Origin: Cordylochernes scorpioides | Lineage: Eukaryota > Arthropoda > Arachnida > Pseudoscorpiones > Chernetidae | Assembly: GCA_030710605.1 (NCBI GenBank) | Contig: CP092863.1 | Coordinates: 106,936,099 to 107,000,098 of the forward strand | Reading direction: 5' to 3' | Length of the DNA: 64,000 nt | In this document: positions 53,750-63,111 of the stretch, in pieces | Layout of the letters: every line of letters starts with the position of its first letter | Numbering within the stretch: position 1 is the stretch's first letter | Program-made: the position numbers and the translations under genes | Notes under the pieces: generated by a model | The model's input: the letters and a program-made list of their open reading frames with translations, nothing else | The model's database searches: none | Told to the model about the DNA's origin: nothing

Positions 53750-54808
53750 ATTGGTAGAGATGCTAGTTCCGACCCAGTTGTCCTGAATCCCAACATCGAC
53801 ATCCCCAAGTATGATGGAACGGAAGACCCTCTCCCATGGATTGAATCACTTGAAGAAATTGGCTTCTTGTACCATTGGGCAGACTACATTATCTCTCGTT
53901 ATGCCGCCATGAACATGACGGGAAGCGCTAAAACCTGGTTGAATTTACACAAAGCTAGTTTCACGAGCTGGGAAAATATTAAAATCCGCCTCATTCAGGA
54001 TTTTTCTTTGGACGCGAATAAAGAAGAACTTAGAATGAAGCTCAACAGAATGCAACACTGGAATGAACCAGCAATCAGGTTCGCGGAAGACATTCTAGTG
54101 TTGTGCAACAAGGTTGACCCCGCAATGGAAGAAGAAACAAAAATTGAACATGTTATTGGAGGACTGAAAAAAGAGTACTCATTCGCGCTCTACCTGAACC
54201 CTCCTAAAACGACCGATGACCTTCTTGTCGTGTGCAAGAAAATGGATTCTTTTGAAAAGAAGTATCGGGAACGTGTGGAGAAATCCAGAAACCTATATAA
54301 CGGTCCACGCTATTCTAGACCCCAACAACAATCGAGGTACGTGCCGCCGACTGCCGCACGAAACTACCAGACCACTTCCAGGCCCCAAGCCCCTGTTTCC
54401 AATAATTACAAGAACGACTCCCCTCCTACCCCCAGACAGTATCGAAACAACTTTCCCCAGCCCTCTACCCCTAGACGTCCTTATAATCCTAACTTTGTGC
54501 CGAAACCAAACCTTCAGAGAAACACTTACAATAAAAGCCAAGAAGTGAGCAAAAATAGGACGGAAGATGGAAGACCAATCTGCTTTAAATGTAACAAGCC
54601 AGGGCACGTGGCCCGTTATTGTAGGGTCAAGTTTATAAGAATCCTAGAAGAGGATCCAGCAGATACCCAAGAGAAGGTCGAAGAAAAATGCCAAATGAAT
54701 GAAATATCAGAGAAATCAGGACCTCGGCTTTATGCTGATGTATGTCATAGCACACAGACAAATATTCCTACCCGGAATAGATATTCCGTGTTGGAAGATT
54801 TAAACTAA
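53660..54808 (+). CDS. Gag of the gypsy element (382 aa)
   Basis: This is the structural protein of cytoplasmic virus-like particles. The start MVETRSGKMQDP lies 90 bp before the LTR ends, so the first 30 residues are LTR-encoded and the frame crosses the candidate primer site. The capsid region follows (PKYDGTEDPLPWIESLEEIG near residue 50, then WENIKIRLIQDF, and IEHVIGGLKKEY). A Pro/Arg/Tyr-rich nucleic-acid-binding stretch spans roughly residues 215-300. One CCHC zinc knuckle, CFKCNKPGHVARYC, is near residue 312. The stop (54806-54808) is directly preceded by a T-TTA-AAC slippery site leading to the -1 pol frame. No later ATG fits the conserved region, which supports the LTR start. Confidence 0.92.
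   Translation: MVETRSGKMQDPAQERIQAEESAKPQPGATIGRDASSDPVVLNPNIDIPKYDGTEDPLPWIESLEEIGFLYHWADYIISRYAAMNMTGSAKTWLNLHKASFTSWENIKIRLIQDFSLDANKEELRMKLNRMQHWNEPAIRFAEDILVLCNKVDPAMEEETKIEHVIGGLKKEYSFALYLNPPKTTDDLLVVCKKMDSFEKKYRERVEKSRNLYNGPRYSRPQQQSRYVPPTAARNYQTTSRPQAPVSNNYKNDSPPTPRQYRNNFPQPSTPRRPYNPNFVPKPNLQRNTYNKSQEVSKNRTEDGRPICFKCNKPGHVARYCRVKFIRILEEDPADTQEKVEEKCQMNEISEKSGPRLYADVCHSTQTNIPTRNRYSVLEDLN
53752..53768 (+). promoter_or_regulatory. Candidate primer-binding site of the gypsy element
   Basis: TGGTAGAGATGC lies 2 bp after the 5' LTR. TGG complements the CCA end of a tRNA. The first six bases equal those of the common animal initiator-Met primer site, but the rest diverges, so the primer tRNA is unassigned. 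The site is translated as part of gag. Confidence 0.5.
54799..54805 (+). promoter_or_regulatory. Programmed -1 frameshift heptamer T-TTA-AAC
   Basis: TTTAAAC is in exact phase with gag (GAT TTA AAC TAA) and the pol frame is open from this point into protease. U-UUA-AAC is one of the standard eukaryotic -1 slippery sequences. Downstream, GTCG (54811) can pair with CGAC (54842) as a weak stem; no strong pseudoknot is obvious by eye. Confidence 0.85.
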
Positions 54809-57159
54809 GCGTCGCGCCTGAATCTGTCAATCAAAGCAAGTCGACCATAAACGGAATCAAGAAGTTGGACCCTAAATACAAATTAAAAATTAATGTGGAC
54901 AAGATAGGGACTTTTGAAGCTTTGGTTGATACAGGTGCTGACCTCTCAGTGGTCGACCTCAGAACGGCCCTCGATACAGGCCATGGTATAAGTAAACTCG
55001 CAAAAATTTGTGCAGGACCCGATGGAAAAAAATTGGACATGGTAGGAAGTATATTTTTAAATATAAAAATTGATGACGAAACATTATCTCACAACTTTGT
55101 GATATTGAAAACGCATTTACGGACATTAATTCTTGGGAGAGATTTCCTTAAGAAAATGAACGCAAAAATAGATTGTAAGCAAGAAACTATAAAATATGAT
55201 TTGACGAATAATCATGACGAAATCAATTTTGAAATGTTGAAAATAAAGAGTGCCAAGGATTCCATTGTACCGGAATGTTCCATGAAATTGATCAAGGCAT
55301 TGGTAGAAACAGAGGATGGAGAATATATTATCGAGGAGAGCAGCAAAATGTTTCAAACAAATGGACTTCGTCTAGCAAGAAGCTTGATCAATATTATAAA
55401 TAGGGAAACACACATCTGGATAACTAATCCGTATCCTCGACCGTTAAAAATAATGAAAAACCAAACATTGGCTTTTGGAAGTAGTCCAGCGAAAATAAAT
55501 GTGAGTCGAGAAAAAGAGGTAGAAAAGAACGAAGAACCTAGATTCCAAATAAACGAAAATCTTTCACCAAAGGAACAGAAGGAGTTAAAACAAGTTTTAG
55601 AAAGGTATGGAGATCTTTTTCCATCGAGATTAGGGAGAACCAATTTGGCAAAACATCGGATAGACACAGAAGACGCGAAGCCAATTAAACACAAGCCTTA
55701 CCGGGTAAGTGCTAAAGAACGAGATATTATAAAAGAGCAAATTGACGAGATGCTTACAGAAGGCATAATTAGGCCATCTTCTAGCCCCTGGTCTTTTCCA
55801 GTAATATTGGTCAAGAAGCGAGATGGTAAATACAGATTTTGTGTGGACTACAGAAAACTGAATAATGTGACAGTAAAAGATGTCTATCCGATCCCTAGAA
55901 TAGACGAAGTTATGGATACTCTCCAAGGATCTACACACTTCTCAGCAATAGACCTCAGATCTGGATATTGGCAAGTTGAAGTCGAAGAAAGAGACAAAGA
56001 GAAAACAGCTTTCACTACAGCGCATGGATTATATGAATTCAACGTGATGCCTTTTGGACTTTGTAACGCGCCTGCTACCTTTGAGAGAAATATGGAGAAT
56101 ATGCTTGGAAATCTGAGATGGCAAATTTGTTTGTGTTATCTGGATGATGTTATCATATATAGCCCGGATTTTCCAACGCACCTCAAAAGACTTGAAGCTG
56201 TTTTTAGATGTTTTCGTGAATCTGATTTAAGGTTAAACGACAAAAAATGCCGATTTGCTTTTGAAGAATTGGAGATTCTCGGCTATATAACGAGCAAACA
56301 TGGTATAAAACCCGCGGAAAATAACATCAAAGCTGTCAGAAATTTTCCTCGGCCCAAAAAGGTCAAAGAAGTACAATCCTTTTTGGGAATGTGTTCATAT
56401 TATAGAAAATTTATCAAAGACTTTTCAAAAATTGCTGACCCTTTGACCAACCTTATAAAAAAAAGTGTATCATTTACCTGGACAGAAAGACAAGAGGAAG
56501 CGTTTCAAACCCTAAAAACAGCACTATTAAGTCCACCAATTTTAGGTCACTTCAATCCAAATGCACCTACTTATGTTCATACTGATGCGTCCAACATCGG
56601 CATAGGTGCAACACTTGTCCAAGACATCGGTGGTGAAGAGAAGGTGATCTCATATTTGAGTCGTACCCTAAGTAAAGCGGAGCAAAATTATTCAACCACT
56701 GAAAAAGAATGTCTGGCCGTTGTCTGGTCAATGTCAAAATTACGACCCTACCTTTATGGAAGACACTTTAAAATAGTAACAGACCATCACGCCTTATGCT
56801 GGCTCAAAAACTTGAAGGATCCAACAGGTCGATTGGCAAGATGGGCATTGAAAATTCAAGAATATGACTTCGATATAATACATAAATCGGGAAAGAAGCA
56901 TCTGGACGCCGATGGCTTATCTAGGGGGCCCTTACCAGAAACTGATTGGGATGAGGATTTTGAAAGGCTATTTTTAAATCAAATAACAGACGAAGAGGAT
57001 AAATTTATCGAAAGTGTTAAGAAAAACCTTAATGGAAGCAGGCGATCAATTGCGCAAAACTTTAAAGAAGAAGATGGATGCCTCTTTAAGAAAACCCGAA
57101 CCCTGAAGGCAGGGCGTGGTTGCTTGTGGTTCCAGAGAATAAAAAGAGAGAAATTATGA
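54799..57159 (+). CDS. Pol of the gypsy element: protease, RT, RNase H
   Basis: The frame is entered by -1 slippage at 54799; there is no ATG near its start. From 54865, the protease has VDTGADLSVVD (residues 21-31) with the DTGA active site. Reverse transcriptase spans roughly residues 270-470: FCVDYRKLNNVT, SAIDLRSGYWQVEVE (first Asp), MPFGLCNAPATFE, and the catalytic YLDDVIIYS near 425. RNase H has HTDASNIGIGATL near 571, TEKECLAVVWSM and VTDHHALCWL, with its catalytic residues intact. These enzymes would copy the element's RNA in the particle. The frame stops at 57159 within the linker before integrase, because it is shifted relative to the downstream ORF. The shift lies in a run of A's near 57088-57094 and corresponds to one missing base, from mutation or an assembly homopolymer error. 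Confidence 0.92.
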   Translation, partial: FKLSVAPESVNQSKSTINGIKKLDPKYKLKINVDKIGTFEALVDTGADLSVVDLRTALDTGHGISKLAKICAGPDGKKLDMVGSIFLNIKIDDETLSHNFVILKTHLRTLILGRDFLKKMNAKIDCKQETIKYDLTNNHDEINFEMLKIKSAKDSIVPECSMKLIKALVETEDGEYIIEESSKMFQTNGLRLARSLINIINRETHIWITNPYPRPLKIMKNQTLAFGSSPAKINVSREKEVEKNEEPRFQINENLSPKEQKELKQVLERYGDLFPSRLGRTNLAKHRIDTEDAKPIKHKPYRVSAKERDIIKEQIDEMLTEGIIRPSSSPWSFPVILVKKRDGKYRFCVDYRKLNNVTVKDVYPIPRIDEVMDTLQGSTHFSAIDLRSGYWQVEVEERDKEKTAFTTAHGLYEFNVMPFGLCNAPATFERNMENMLGNLRWQICLCYLDDVIIYSPDFPTHLKRLEAVFRCFRESDLRLNDKKCRFAFEELEILGYITSKHGIKPAENNIKAVRNFPRPKKVKEVQSFLGMCSYYRKFIKDFSKIADPLTNLIKKSVSFTWTERQEEAFQTLKTALLSPPILGHFNPNAPTYVHTDASNIGIGATLVQDIGGEEKVISYLSRTLSKAEQNYSTTEKECLAVVWSMSKLRPYLYGRHFKIVTDHHALCWLKNLKDPTGRLARWALKIQEYDFDIIHKSGKKHLDADGLSRGPLPETDWDEDFERLFLNQITDEEDKFIESVKKNLNGSRRSIAQNFKEEDGCLFKKTRTLKAGRGCLWFQRIKREKL

Positions 57160-58265
57160 AAGAATATCACAATCATATGTCGAATGGCCATCTGGGCGTC
57201 GCCAGAACCATGTACCGAATAAAGAGTAAATACTTTTGGCCATCCATGCTAAAGGATGTCTCAGAATTCGTTAAGACGTGTCACCTTTGCCAAAGTAGGA
57301 AAGGCTCAAACCAATTACCTTCTGGACTACTACAGCCCATCCCCCCAGCCAACTTTCCTTTCGAAAGAATTGGAATTGACTTTGTTGGTCCACTACCATC
57401 TACGAAAAACAGGAAAAAATGGATAATCGTGCTGACGGACTACTACACTAGATATGCAGAAACAAGAGCAGTCTCGGAAGCAACAGTGAAAGAAGTTTCT
57501 AAATTTCTAGTAGAGGATATTTTTCTTCGGCACGGAGCCCCACAATATCTTATTAGTGACAGAGGCTCTCAATTTACCAGTAATTTAATGAAAGAGGTGA
57601 TGAAAACGTGCAAGATTAAACATTGCTTCACAACGAGCTATCATCCCCAGACTAATGGATTGACAGAGCGGTTAAATAGAACATTGATCAATATGCTCAG
57701 TATGTATGTGAGAACTGATCAGAAAAATTGGGACGAAATACTCCCATTCATCACTCACGCTTACAATACTACAATTCAGGAAACCACAGGATATTCTCCC
57801 TTTTTCCTGATGTTTGGAAGAGAACCCACGTCTCTTTTGGACGACAGGAATATCTCGGTGGACATTGACAAAGATGATTATGATGAATACATAAAACATC
57901 ACTTAGACAAAATAAACAGAACAAGAAAATTAGTTATTAACAACACAATAAAGACTCAAGAAAGAATGAAAAAGAACTATGACAAAAAACACATGGAAAG
58001 AAGCTACGAACCAGGAGAATTAGTAGCAGTTTGGACACCAATTAGGAAAATAGGAAAGTGTGAGAAACTACTGAGAAAATATTTTGGCCCATATAGAATA
58101 TTAAAGAAGCTGTCTAACGTAAATTACTTAATTGAGCCAAAAGATAATCCTGGCCAAGACCCATTGATTGTCTCAAGACTCAAACCCTATTTTGAGAGAA
58201 TTGATGAGGTAACTCACGAGGACGTGACGACCTCTGGAGAGGGGGAAGTGTTACATCATGATTAA
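57120..58265 (+). CDS. Integrase of the gypsy element (frameshifted from pol)
   Basis: Integrase would insert the cDNA into chromosomal DNA. The frame is continuous from about 57095 and overlaps the upstream pol frame. The N-terminal zinc finger shows HNHMSNGHLGVART followed by TCHLCQ (HHCC). The DDE core follows: GIDFVGPLPS with the first Asp, YLISDRGSQFT with the second, and YHPQTNGLTERLNRTL with the catalytic Glu. The C-terminal region has the GPY/F-type motif (LLRKYFGPYRILKKL) and SRLKPYF; no chromodomain follows. The last codons and stop lie in the 3' LTR. It has no start codon of its own, so it is normally made only as part of Gag-Pol. Confidence 0.9.
   Translation: MLVVPENKKREIMKEYHNHMSNGHLGVARTMYRIKSKYFWPSMLKDVSEFVKTCHLCQSRKGSNQLPSGLLQPIPPANFPFERIGIDFVGPLPSTKNRKKWIIVLTDYYTRYAETRAVSEATVKEVSKFLVEDIFLRHGAPQYLISDRGSQFTSNLMKEVMKTCKIKHCFTTSYHPQTNGLTERLNRTLINMLSMYVRTDQKNWDEILPFITHAYNTTIQETTGYSPFFLMFGREPTSLLDDRNISVDIDKDDYDEYIKHHLDKINRTRKLVINNTIKTQERMKKNYDKKHMERSYEPGELVAVWTPIRKIGKCEKLLRKYFGPYRILKKLSNVNYLIEPKDNPGQDPLIVSRLKPYFERIDEVTHEDVTTSGEGEVLHHD
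58233..58248 (+). promoter_or_regulatory. Polypurine tract of the gypsy element
   Basis: GGAGAGGGGGAAG abuts the TGTTAC start of the 3' LTR, where plus-strand DNA synthesis is primed in LTR elements. It is also coding for the integrase tail. Confidence 0.85.
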
Positions 58266-58592
58266 TGGCGTATTTCTTATATTATTTTTAATATATTTGA
58301 AATTTAAATTATATATTTATTTATTTTTATATAATATATTCTATGATATTTATTTAAAACACAGATTATTTAGATTGTCATCATTTGTATTTAGGTACAC
58401 GTGTGACTTCACTGCTCTCTTTGATGTGAGAAAATAAAAAGAGGATTCTGGTGGCTACTTACAGAAGACTTATCTCGTTATTCCCTTTTATAAATTTGTA
58501 GGATGGTTGAAACACGCTCTGGTAAGATGCAAGACCCAGCACAGGAGAGAATCCAGGCTGAAGAGTCTGCCAAGCCGCAACCTGGTGCAACA
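58249..58592 (+). repeat. 3' LTR of the gypsy element
   Basis: Same 344 bp as the 5' LTR, followed by ATATATATAG. The gag start codon is duplicated here (58503) but leads to a short frame only. Confidence 0.95.
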
Positions 58593-58774
58593 ATATATAT
58601 AGTGTAAAAACTATATAACAAAAATATATCAGTGATTCCACATTTAAACCTCAAGGAGCAAACTGATAAGAATGATAAATCATATCAAGTAGATTTGGTT
58701 AGATTAGCAAGCTAAATCTAATGAAGATAATTTTAATACAAAACACAAATATAAAACTATACAACTATTTATTG

Positions 58775-58812
<38 letters not shown>

Positions 58813-58932
58813 TTGAAAATAGAGCAATCCATACTTAATTCATTAGATAATAAACGGCATATATTGGATTTAATAAAATATTTATATTGTCAAAATAAAT
58901 ATTTTATTAAATCCAATATATGCCGTTTATTA

Positions 58933-58991
<59 letters not shown>

Positions 58992-59062
58992 GTTTTGAAA
59001 ATAGAGCAATTGATAAATAAATCTTTAATTAAAAAGCCATATATTGGATCAATATATGATTT
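58593..59062. other. TA microsatellites, a 46-bp-arm hairpin and TTTTGAAAATAGAGC repeats
   Basis: TA tracts lie at 58775-58808 and 58939-58988. Between them 58838-58887 (GATAATAAACGGCATATATT on) is mirrored by 58894-58940. The word TTTTGAAAATAGAGCAAT occurs at 58811 and 58993. This is the older repeat context into which the Penelope-like unit inserted. Confidence 0.75.
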
Positions 59063-59077
59063 AATATATATATCTTG

Positions 59078-59287
59078 TATAAAAGTATAACAAAGCTAAA
59101 GTTTTGCGGAGGAGCCTCTTTATTATACATTTGCTAGCTTTCGAACCTTTCGGTTCTTCCACAGGCGTGGCTAGTATGACTACACTAACAGGGTATAAGC
59201 GCGCTTGAGCCATTATATACAATATATAAATTTACATGCGGAGTGATATTTCAAACGTAATAAAATAGAAATATGAACTATGACAAT
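59078..59287 (-). repeat. 3' pseudo-LTR of the Penelope-like element
   Basis: 210 bp identical in layout to 61917-62126. It contains, on the minus strand, CTGTGGA (59164-59158), the hairpin GAACC-GAAA-GGTTC, then GAAA and the palindrome GCTAGC. This is the arrangement of a hammerhead core (box, stem II, GAAA, stem III) but with CTGTGGA in place of CTGANGA and no clear NUH after stem III. Confidence 0.85.
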
Positions 59288-59524
59288 AAAAATAAAACTA
59301 TGTAAATGAACTTATAGATTTTTAAAATTTAGATGAAATTATGGCAAAAACTTTTAAATGCGATAAAAGTTAAGTAAAATAATGATATTCACTGTATGTA
59401 AGCCGTGTGACACTTTAAAATTTCGTAACGTTTAAAACCAGTAAAATTCCAAAATATCTCAACACAGAAAACCAAGCTGGGGTCCACTCCTCCCGACCAC
59501 ACACCCGAGTGTATCATGGTGTAA

Positions 59525-61861
59525 CTATTGAGATATTATATGGTATATTTCCGGTAGATCTATTTTCCTATTTATGCTGTTTGTTTGTGTTGATATGATA
59601 GATTCCAGTACCAATCTGTGCTGCTTATTGTTTATGTGCTGATATAGGATTTTAGGTTGATCTAAGTTGAAGTTATGGCCTGTGTTTGAAATATGTTGGT
59701 ATATAAGTGATTTAGGGTCTCTATTGTTTATGTTTCGTTTGTGTTCGGTGATTCTGATATACGCGGTTCTGCCAGTCTCCCCCACGTAGGAGGCTGGGCA
59801 ATCCTGGCAAGAAACCGCGTATACTGCTCCGGTGGAGTGGATGGGATTGTTGGGTGAGTCTGCTTTGGTGATAGGATTCCTGAGGAGGGCAGCAAGATTG
59901 GGAGGGCTGTTAAAATAAACCTGAATACCATATGGGCGAAGGATTCTGGAAATGGCAACAGAGAAGGAGGAATATGGAAGATAGCAGACTGCTCTATAAG
60001 TCGTGGAGGTCCTCGGAGCAGTGGGATCAAACGTGTGTCTATCTATGAATTTTCTTGGGTATCCTGCAGTGGTTAGAAGGGTGGTAATTCTGTTTTTTTC
60101 TATGGCTTTGAATATAGGCAATGAGCAATGCGTATGTATTCTTTTGGTTAAAGTCCTGACTGTGTTTACTTTATAGGCTACCGGGCTATTGGAGGAGAAA
60201 TGGGTGTATAGGGGTGGGATATTCTTTTTGTAATAAACTGCTGTGTGCAATCTGTGTGGAGTGCGGATAATAAGGATGTCCAGAAATGGCAATACTAGGT
60301 TTGTTTCTGTTTCGTATGTGAATTTGATGTCTGCGTGAAAGGAATGTAGAGTGTTAAGAATAGGTTGGAGCTCATTCGGTTTGATTACACAGAAGATGTC
60401 GTCCACATACCTCCTCCAATAATGGATGTCGGAAGAATGCATCTGATTGATCCACTGGTCCAAGGACCCCATCACGACTTCGGCAACTATGGATGAAAGA
60501 GGACTGCCCATTGGGGTGCCTCTGATCTGCTTATAATGCTGGTGGTTAAACGTGAAGGTGCTAACGGAAAGACATAAGGACGTTAGCTGGGTTATCAGGG
60601 TTATGGTTTGATCTTGAATACCTGCTGACCTGAGAAATGACTGTAATTTGTTTAAAATGAGGGAGTGTGGAAGGGAGAGGTATAGCGCTGTAACATCAAA
60701 TGACACCATAGTGTGATGTGCGGGTAGCTGCATTTGCGTAATCTCTTGAACGAAACTGGGTGGGTGTGTGATGTTGTACTGGTTAGGATTGTTCTTCATG
60801 ATAGGGGATAATAATTGGGCCAGATATTTGGCTAAGGTGTGAGCCGGGGAGAGGTGGTATGCGATGATGGGTCGGAGTGGTACCCCAGGCTTGTGTATTT
60901 TAGGAGCACCATATATGTACGCATCTCGTGTGAGGGAACTGGTGAACTGAGTTAATTGTGCCTTGGTGATCTGCTTCGCCTTCATCAAGTTCCTAAGTGA
61001 TGACTTGTAGCCCTTGACCAAGGCGTCTTTCGCAGATGTTGAGATGATCGTAAATGTGGATGTGTCAGCGAGTATGTTCATCATTTTTCCTTCGTAATCA
61101 GCTCTATCCATCAACACCGTCTGGTTTCCCTTGTCTGCTTTGGTGATTACCAGCGAACTAGTCTTTCTTAGCCTCTGGATGAGGGAGCGATGATCCCGGG
61201 CATATGATACTGGGTGATAGGGCCTGCGCAGGACCTGGGTAACTGCGTGTCTAATCCTGAGGGTTTCCATGTGGTTGAGGTCTTTGAGTGCACCTTCCAC
61301 TCCTGCTATTAACCTGGGTATGTCGGGCTTGTCGGGAGGCACGTAATGTAACCCCAATGCTAACACTCTTTCCTCCTTTTCCGATAAGGGAATCGAGGAC
61401 AAGTTGACTATTCCATTAGATGAATTGTTTGAAAAGGCTGCGGATTGCGGGAACTGGTATTTCTTTACCCAATATGACAACTTTGTTTGTTGCCTGCCTG
61501 TAAGGATCTTTTCTTTGTGTTGGATGTCTCTAGTGATGGACATGATGACTTCGGTGAATTCTGCCATGGGAAGGAGTTGGCCAATGTGGAATATAAGGCC
61601 CTTCACTGTTTTAGAAATGATCCTGATGTTGGAATGACATCCCTGGATTCTGGACTCTAGCAGGTCCCACTGGTACTTCTTTGTTATCTTTTCTGAGAAA
61701 GGGTTCCTAACCGGGTCTTTGATTCTGAGGGACGGCGGGATGAACTGGTGGTCCTTGCATATACGGTTGAAGCGCAGGTGACACCTCCATCTTGACAGCT
61801 GTGCCGATTTCTTTCTGAGCTGGCGTAGGTAGAAGGAACAATCGGAATTTGGGTGGCTCAT
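59525..61861 (-). CDS. Penelope-like reverse transcriptase with GIY-YIG endonuclease (778 aa)
   Basis: Penelope-like elements prime cDNA at a nick made by their own GIY-YIG nuclease. The ATG at 61861 (MSHPNSDCSFYLRQ) starts an uninterrupted frame 28 bp after the pseudo-LTR. The N-terminal ~260 residues are the basic domain usual in this family. RT motifs follow: KADKGNQTVLMD, GAPKIHKPGVPLRPI, the first Asp in SFDVTALYLSLP (near residue 390), GTPMGSPLSSIVAE, and YVDDIFCV (near 470). After a linker the nuclease has VYAVSCQDCPASYVGETGRT with both Tyr motifs, the Arg in YIRITEHKRN, and the Glu in VLESIIS. CQDC is part of the Cys motif typical of the family's nuclease. All catalytic residues are present and the length is normal, so this looks functional. 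No intron is apparent. Confidence 0.95.
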   Translation of the reverse strand: MSHPNSDCSFYLRQLRKKSAQLSRWRCHLRFNRICKDHQFIPPSLRIKDPVRNPFSEKITKKYQWDLLESRIQGCHSNIRIISKTVKGLIFHIGQLLPMAEFTEVIMSITRDIQHKEKILTGRQQTKLSYWVKKYQFPQSAAFSNNSSNGIVNLSSIPLSEKEERVLALGLHYVPPDKPDIPRLIAGVEGALKDLNHMETLRIRHAVTQVLRRPYHPVSYARDHRSLIQRLRKTSSLVITKADKGNQTVLMDRADYEGKMMNILADTSTFTIISTSAKDALVKGYKSSLRNLMKAKQITKAQLTQFTSSLTRDAYIYGAPKIHKPGVPLRPIIAYHLSPAHTLAKYLAQLLSPIMKNNPNQYNITHPPSFVQEITQMQLPAHHTMVSFDVTALYLSLPHSLILNKLQSFLRSAGIQDQTITLITQLTSLCLSVSTFTFNHQHYKQIRGTPMGSPLSSIVAEVVMGSLDQWINQMHSSDIHYWRRYVDDIFCVIKPNELQPILNTLHSFHADIKFTYETETNLVLPFLDILIIRTPHRLHTAVYYKKNIPPLYTHFSSNSPVAYKVNTVRTLTKRIHTHCSLPIFKAIEKNRITTLLTTAGYPRKFIDRHTFDPTAPRTSTTYRAVCYLPYSSFSVAISRILRPYGIQVYFNSPPNLAALLRNPITKADSPNNPIHSTGAVYAVSCQDCPASYVGETGRTAYIRITEHKRNINNRDPKSLIYQHISNTGHNFNLDQPKILYQHINNKQHRLVLESIISTQTNSINRKIDLPEIYHIISQ

Positions 61862-61889
61862 GACCGTAAAAGCGACATAGGCATAAGAT

Positions 61890-62126
61890 TCTACAAGTAA
61901 ACTCCGTATAAATTAGTATAAAAGTATAACAAAGCTAAAGTTTTGCGGAGGAGCCTCTTTATTATACATTTGCTAGCTTTCGAACCTTTCGGTTCTTCCA
62001 CAGGCGTGGCTAGTATGACTACACTAACAGGGTATAAGCGCGCTTGAGCCATTATATACAATATATAAATTTACATGCGGAGTGATATTTCAAACGTAAT
62101 AAAATAGAAATATGAACTATGACAAT
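61890..62126 (-). repeat. 5' pseudo-LTR of the Penelope-like element
   Basis: It begins on the minus strand at the junction with the inverted copy and ends with AATTTATACGGAGTTTACTTG (61916-61890), which the left pseudo-LTR lacks but the plus-strand copy's 3' end has. It lies directly upstream of the ORF and probably carries the promoter. The hammerhead-like motif is at about 61972-62005. Confidence 0.85.
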
Positions 62127-63111
62127 GGGCAGTCCTCTTTCATCCATAGTTGCCGAAGTCGTGATGGGGTCCTTGGACCAGTGGATCAATCAGATGCATT
62201 CTTCCGACATCCATTATTGGAGGAGGTATGTGGACGACATCTTCTGTGTAATCAAACCGAATGAGCTCCAACCTATTCTTAACACTCTACATTCCTTTCA
62301 CGCAGACATCAAATTCACATACGAAACAGAAACAAACCTAGTATTGCCATTTCTGGACATCCTTATTATCCGCACTCCACACAGATTGCACACAGCAGTT
62401 TATTACAAAAAGAATATCCCACCCCTATACACCCATTTCTCCTCCAATAGCCCGGTAGCCTATAAAGTAAACACAGTCAGGACTTTAACCAAAAGAATAC
62501 ATACGCATTGCTCATTGCCTATATTCAAAGCCATAGAAAAAAACAGAATTACCACCCTTCTAACCACTGCAGGATACCCAAGAAAATTCATAGATAGACA
62601 CACGTTTGATCCCACTGCTCCGAGGACCTCCACGACTTATAGAGCAGTCTGCTATCTTCCATATTCCTCCTTCTCTGTTGCCATTCCCAGAATCCTTCGC
62701 CCATATGGTATTCAGGTTTATTTTAACAGCCCTCCCAATCTTGCTGCCCTCCTCAGGAATCCTATCACCAAAGCAGACTCACCCAACAATCCCATCCACT
62801 CCACCGGAGCAGTATACGCGGTTTCTTGCCAGGATTGCCCAGCCTCCTACGTGGGGGAGACTGGCAGAACCGCGTATATCAGAATCACCGAACACAAACG
62901 AAACATAAACAATAGAGACCCTAAATCACTTATATACCAACATATTTCAAACACAGGCCATAACTTCAACTTAGATCAACCTAAAATCCTATATCAGCAC
63001 ATAAACAATAAGCAGCACAGATTGGTACTGGAATCTATCATATCAACACAAACAAACAGCATAAATAGGAAAATAGATCTACCGGAAATATACCATATAA
63101 TATCTCAATAG
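62119..63111 (+). pseudogene. 5'-truncated second copy of the Penelope-like protein
   Basis: 330 codons starting within the GTPMGSP motif of the RT, so the fingers and first catalytic Asp are missing. YVDD and the complete GIY-YIG nuclease remain. It differs from the full copy by one residue (Pro for Ser in SVAIPRILRP). The apparent ATG is created by the junction. Such truncation arises when reverse transcription stops early. Confidence 0.92.

Larger units (their letters stand above)
53406..58592 (+). mobile_element. Nearly intact Ty3/gypsy LTR retrotransposon (5.2 kb)
   Basis: Two 344-bp LTRs with TGTTACATC...GGTGCAACA borders show one visible mismatch, so the insertion is recent. The order gag, protease, RT, RNase H, integrase (integrase last) defines Ty3/gypsy. 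Gag begins inside the 5' LTR and integrase ends inside the 3' LTR. A -1 slippery heptamer joins gag to pol. One frameshift between RNase H and integrase is the only visible defect. Flanks are TA repeats, so the target duplication cannot be resolved. Confidence 0.95.

Noticed and set aside
62606..62908. 100-codon ORF repeated at 59728-60030
   Set aside because: Alternative-frame shadow of the Penelope-like protein, duplicated with it.
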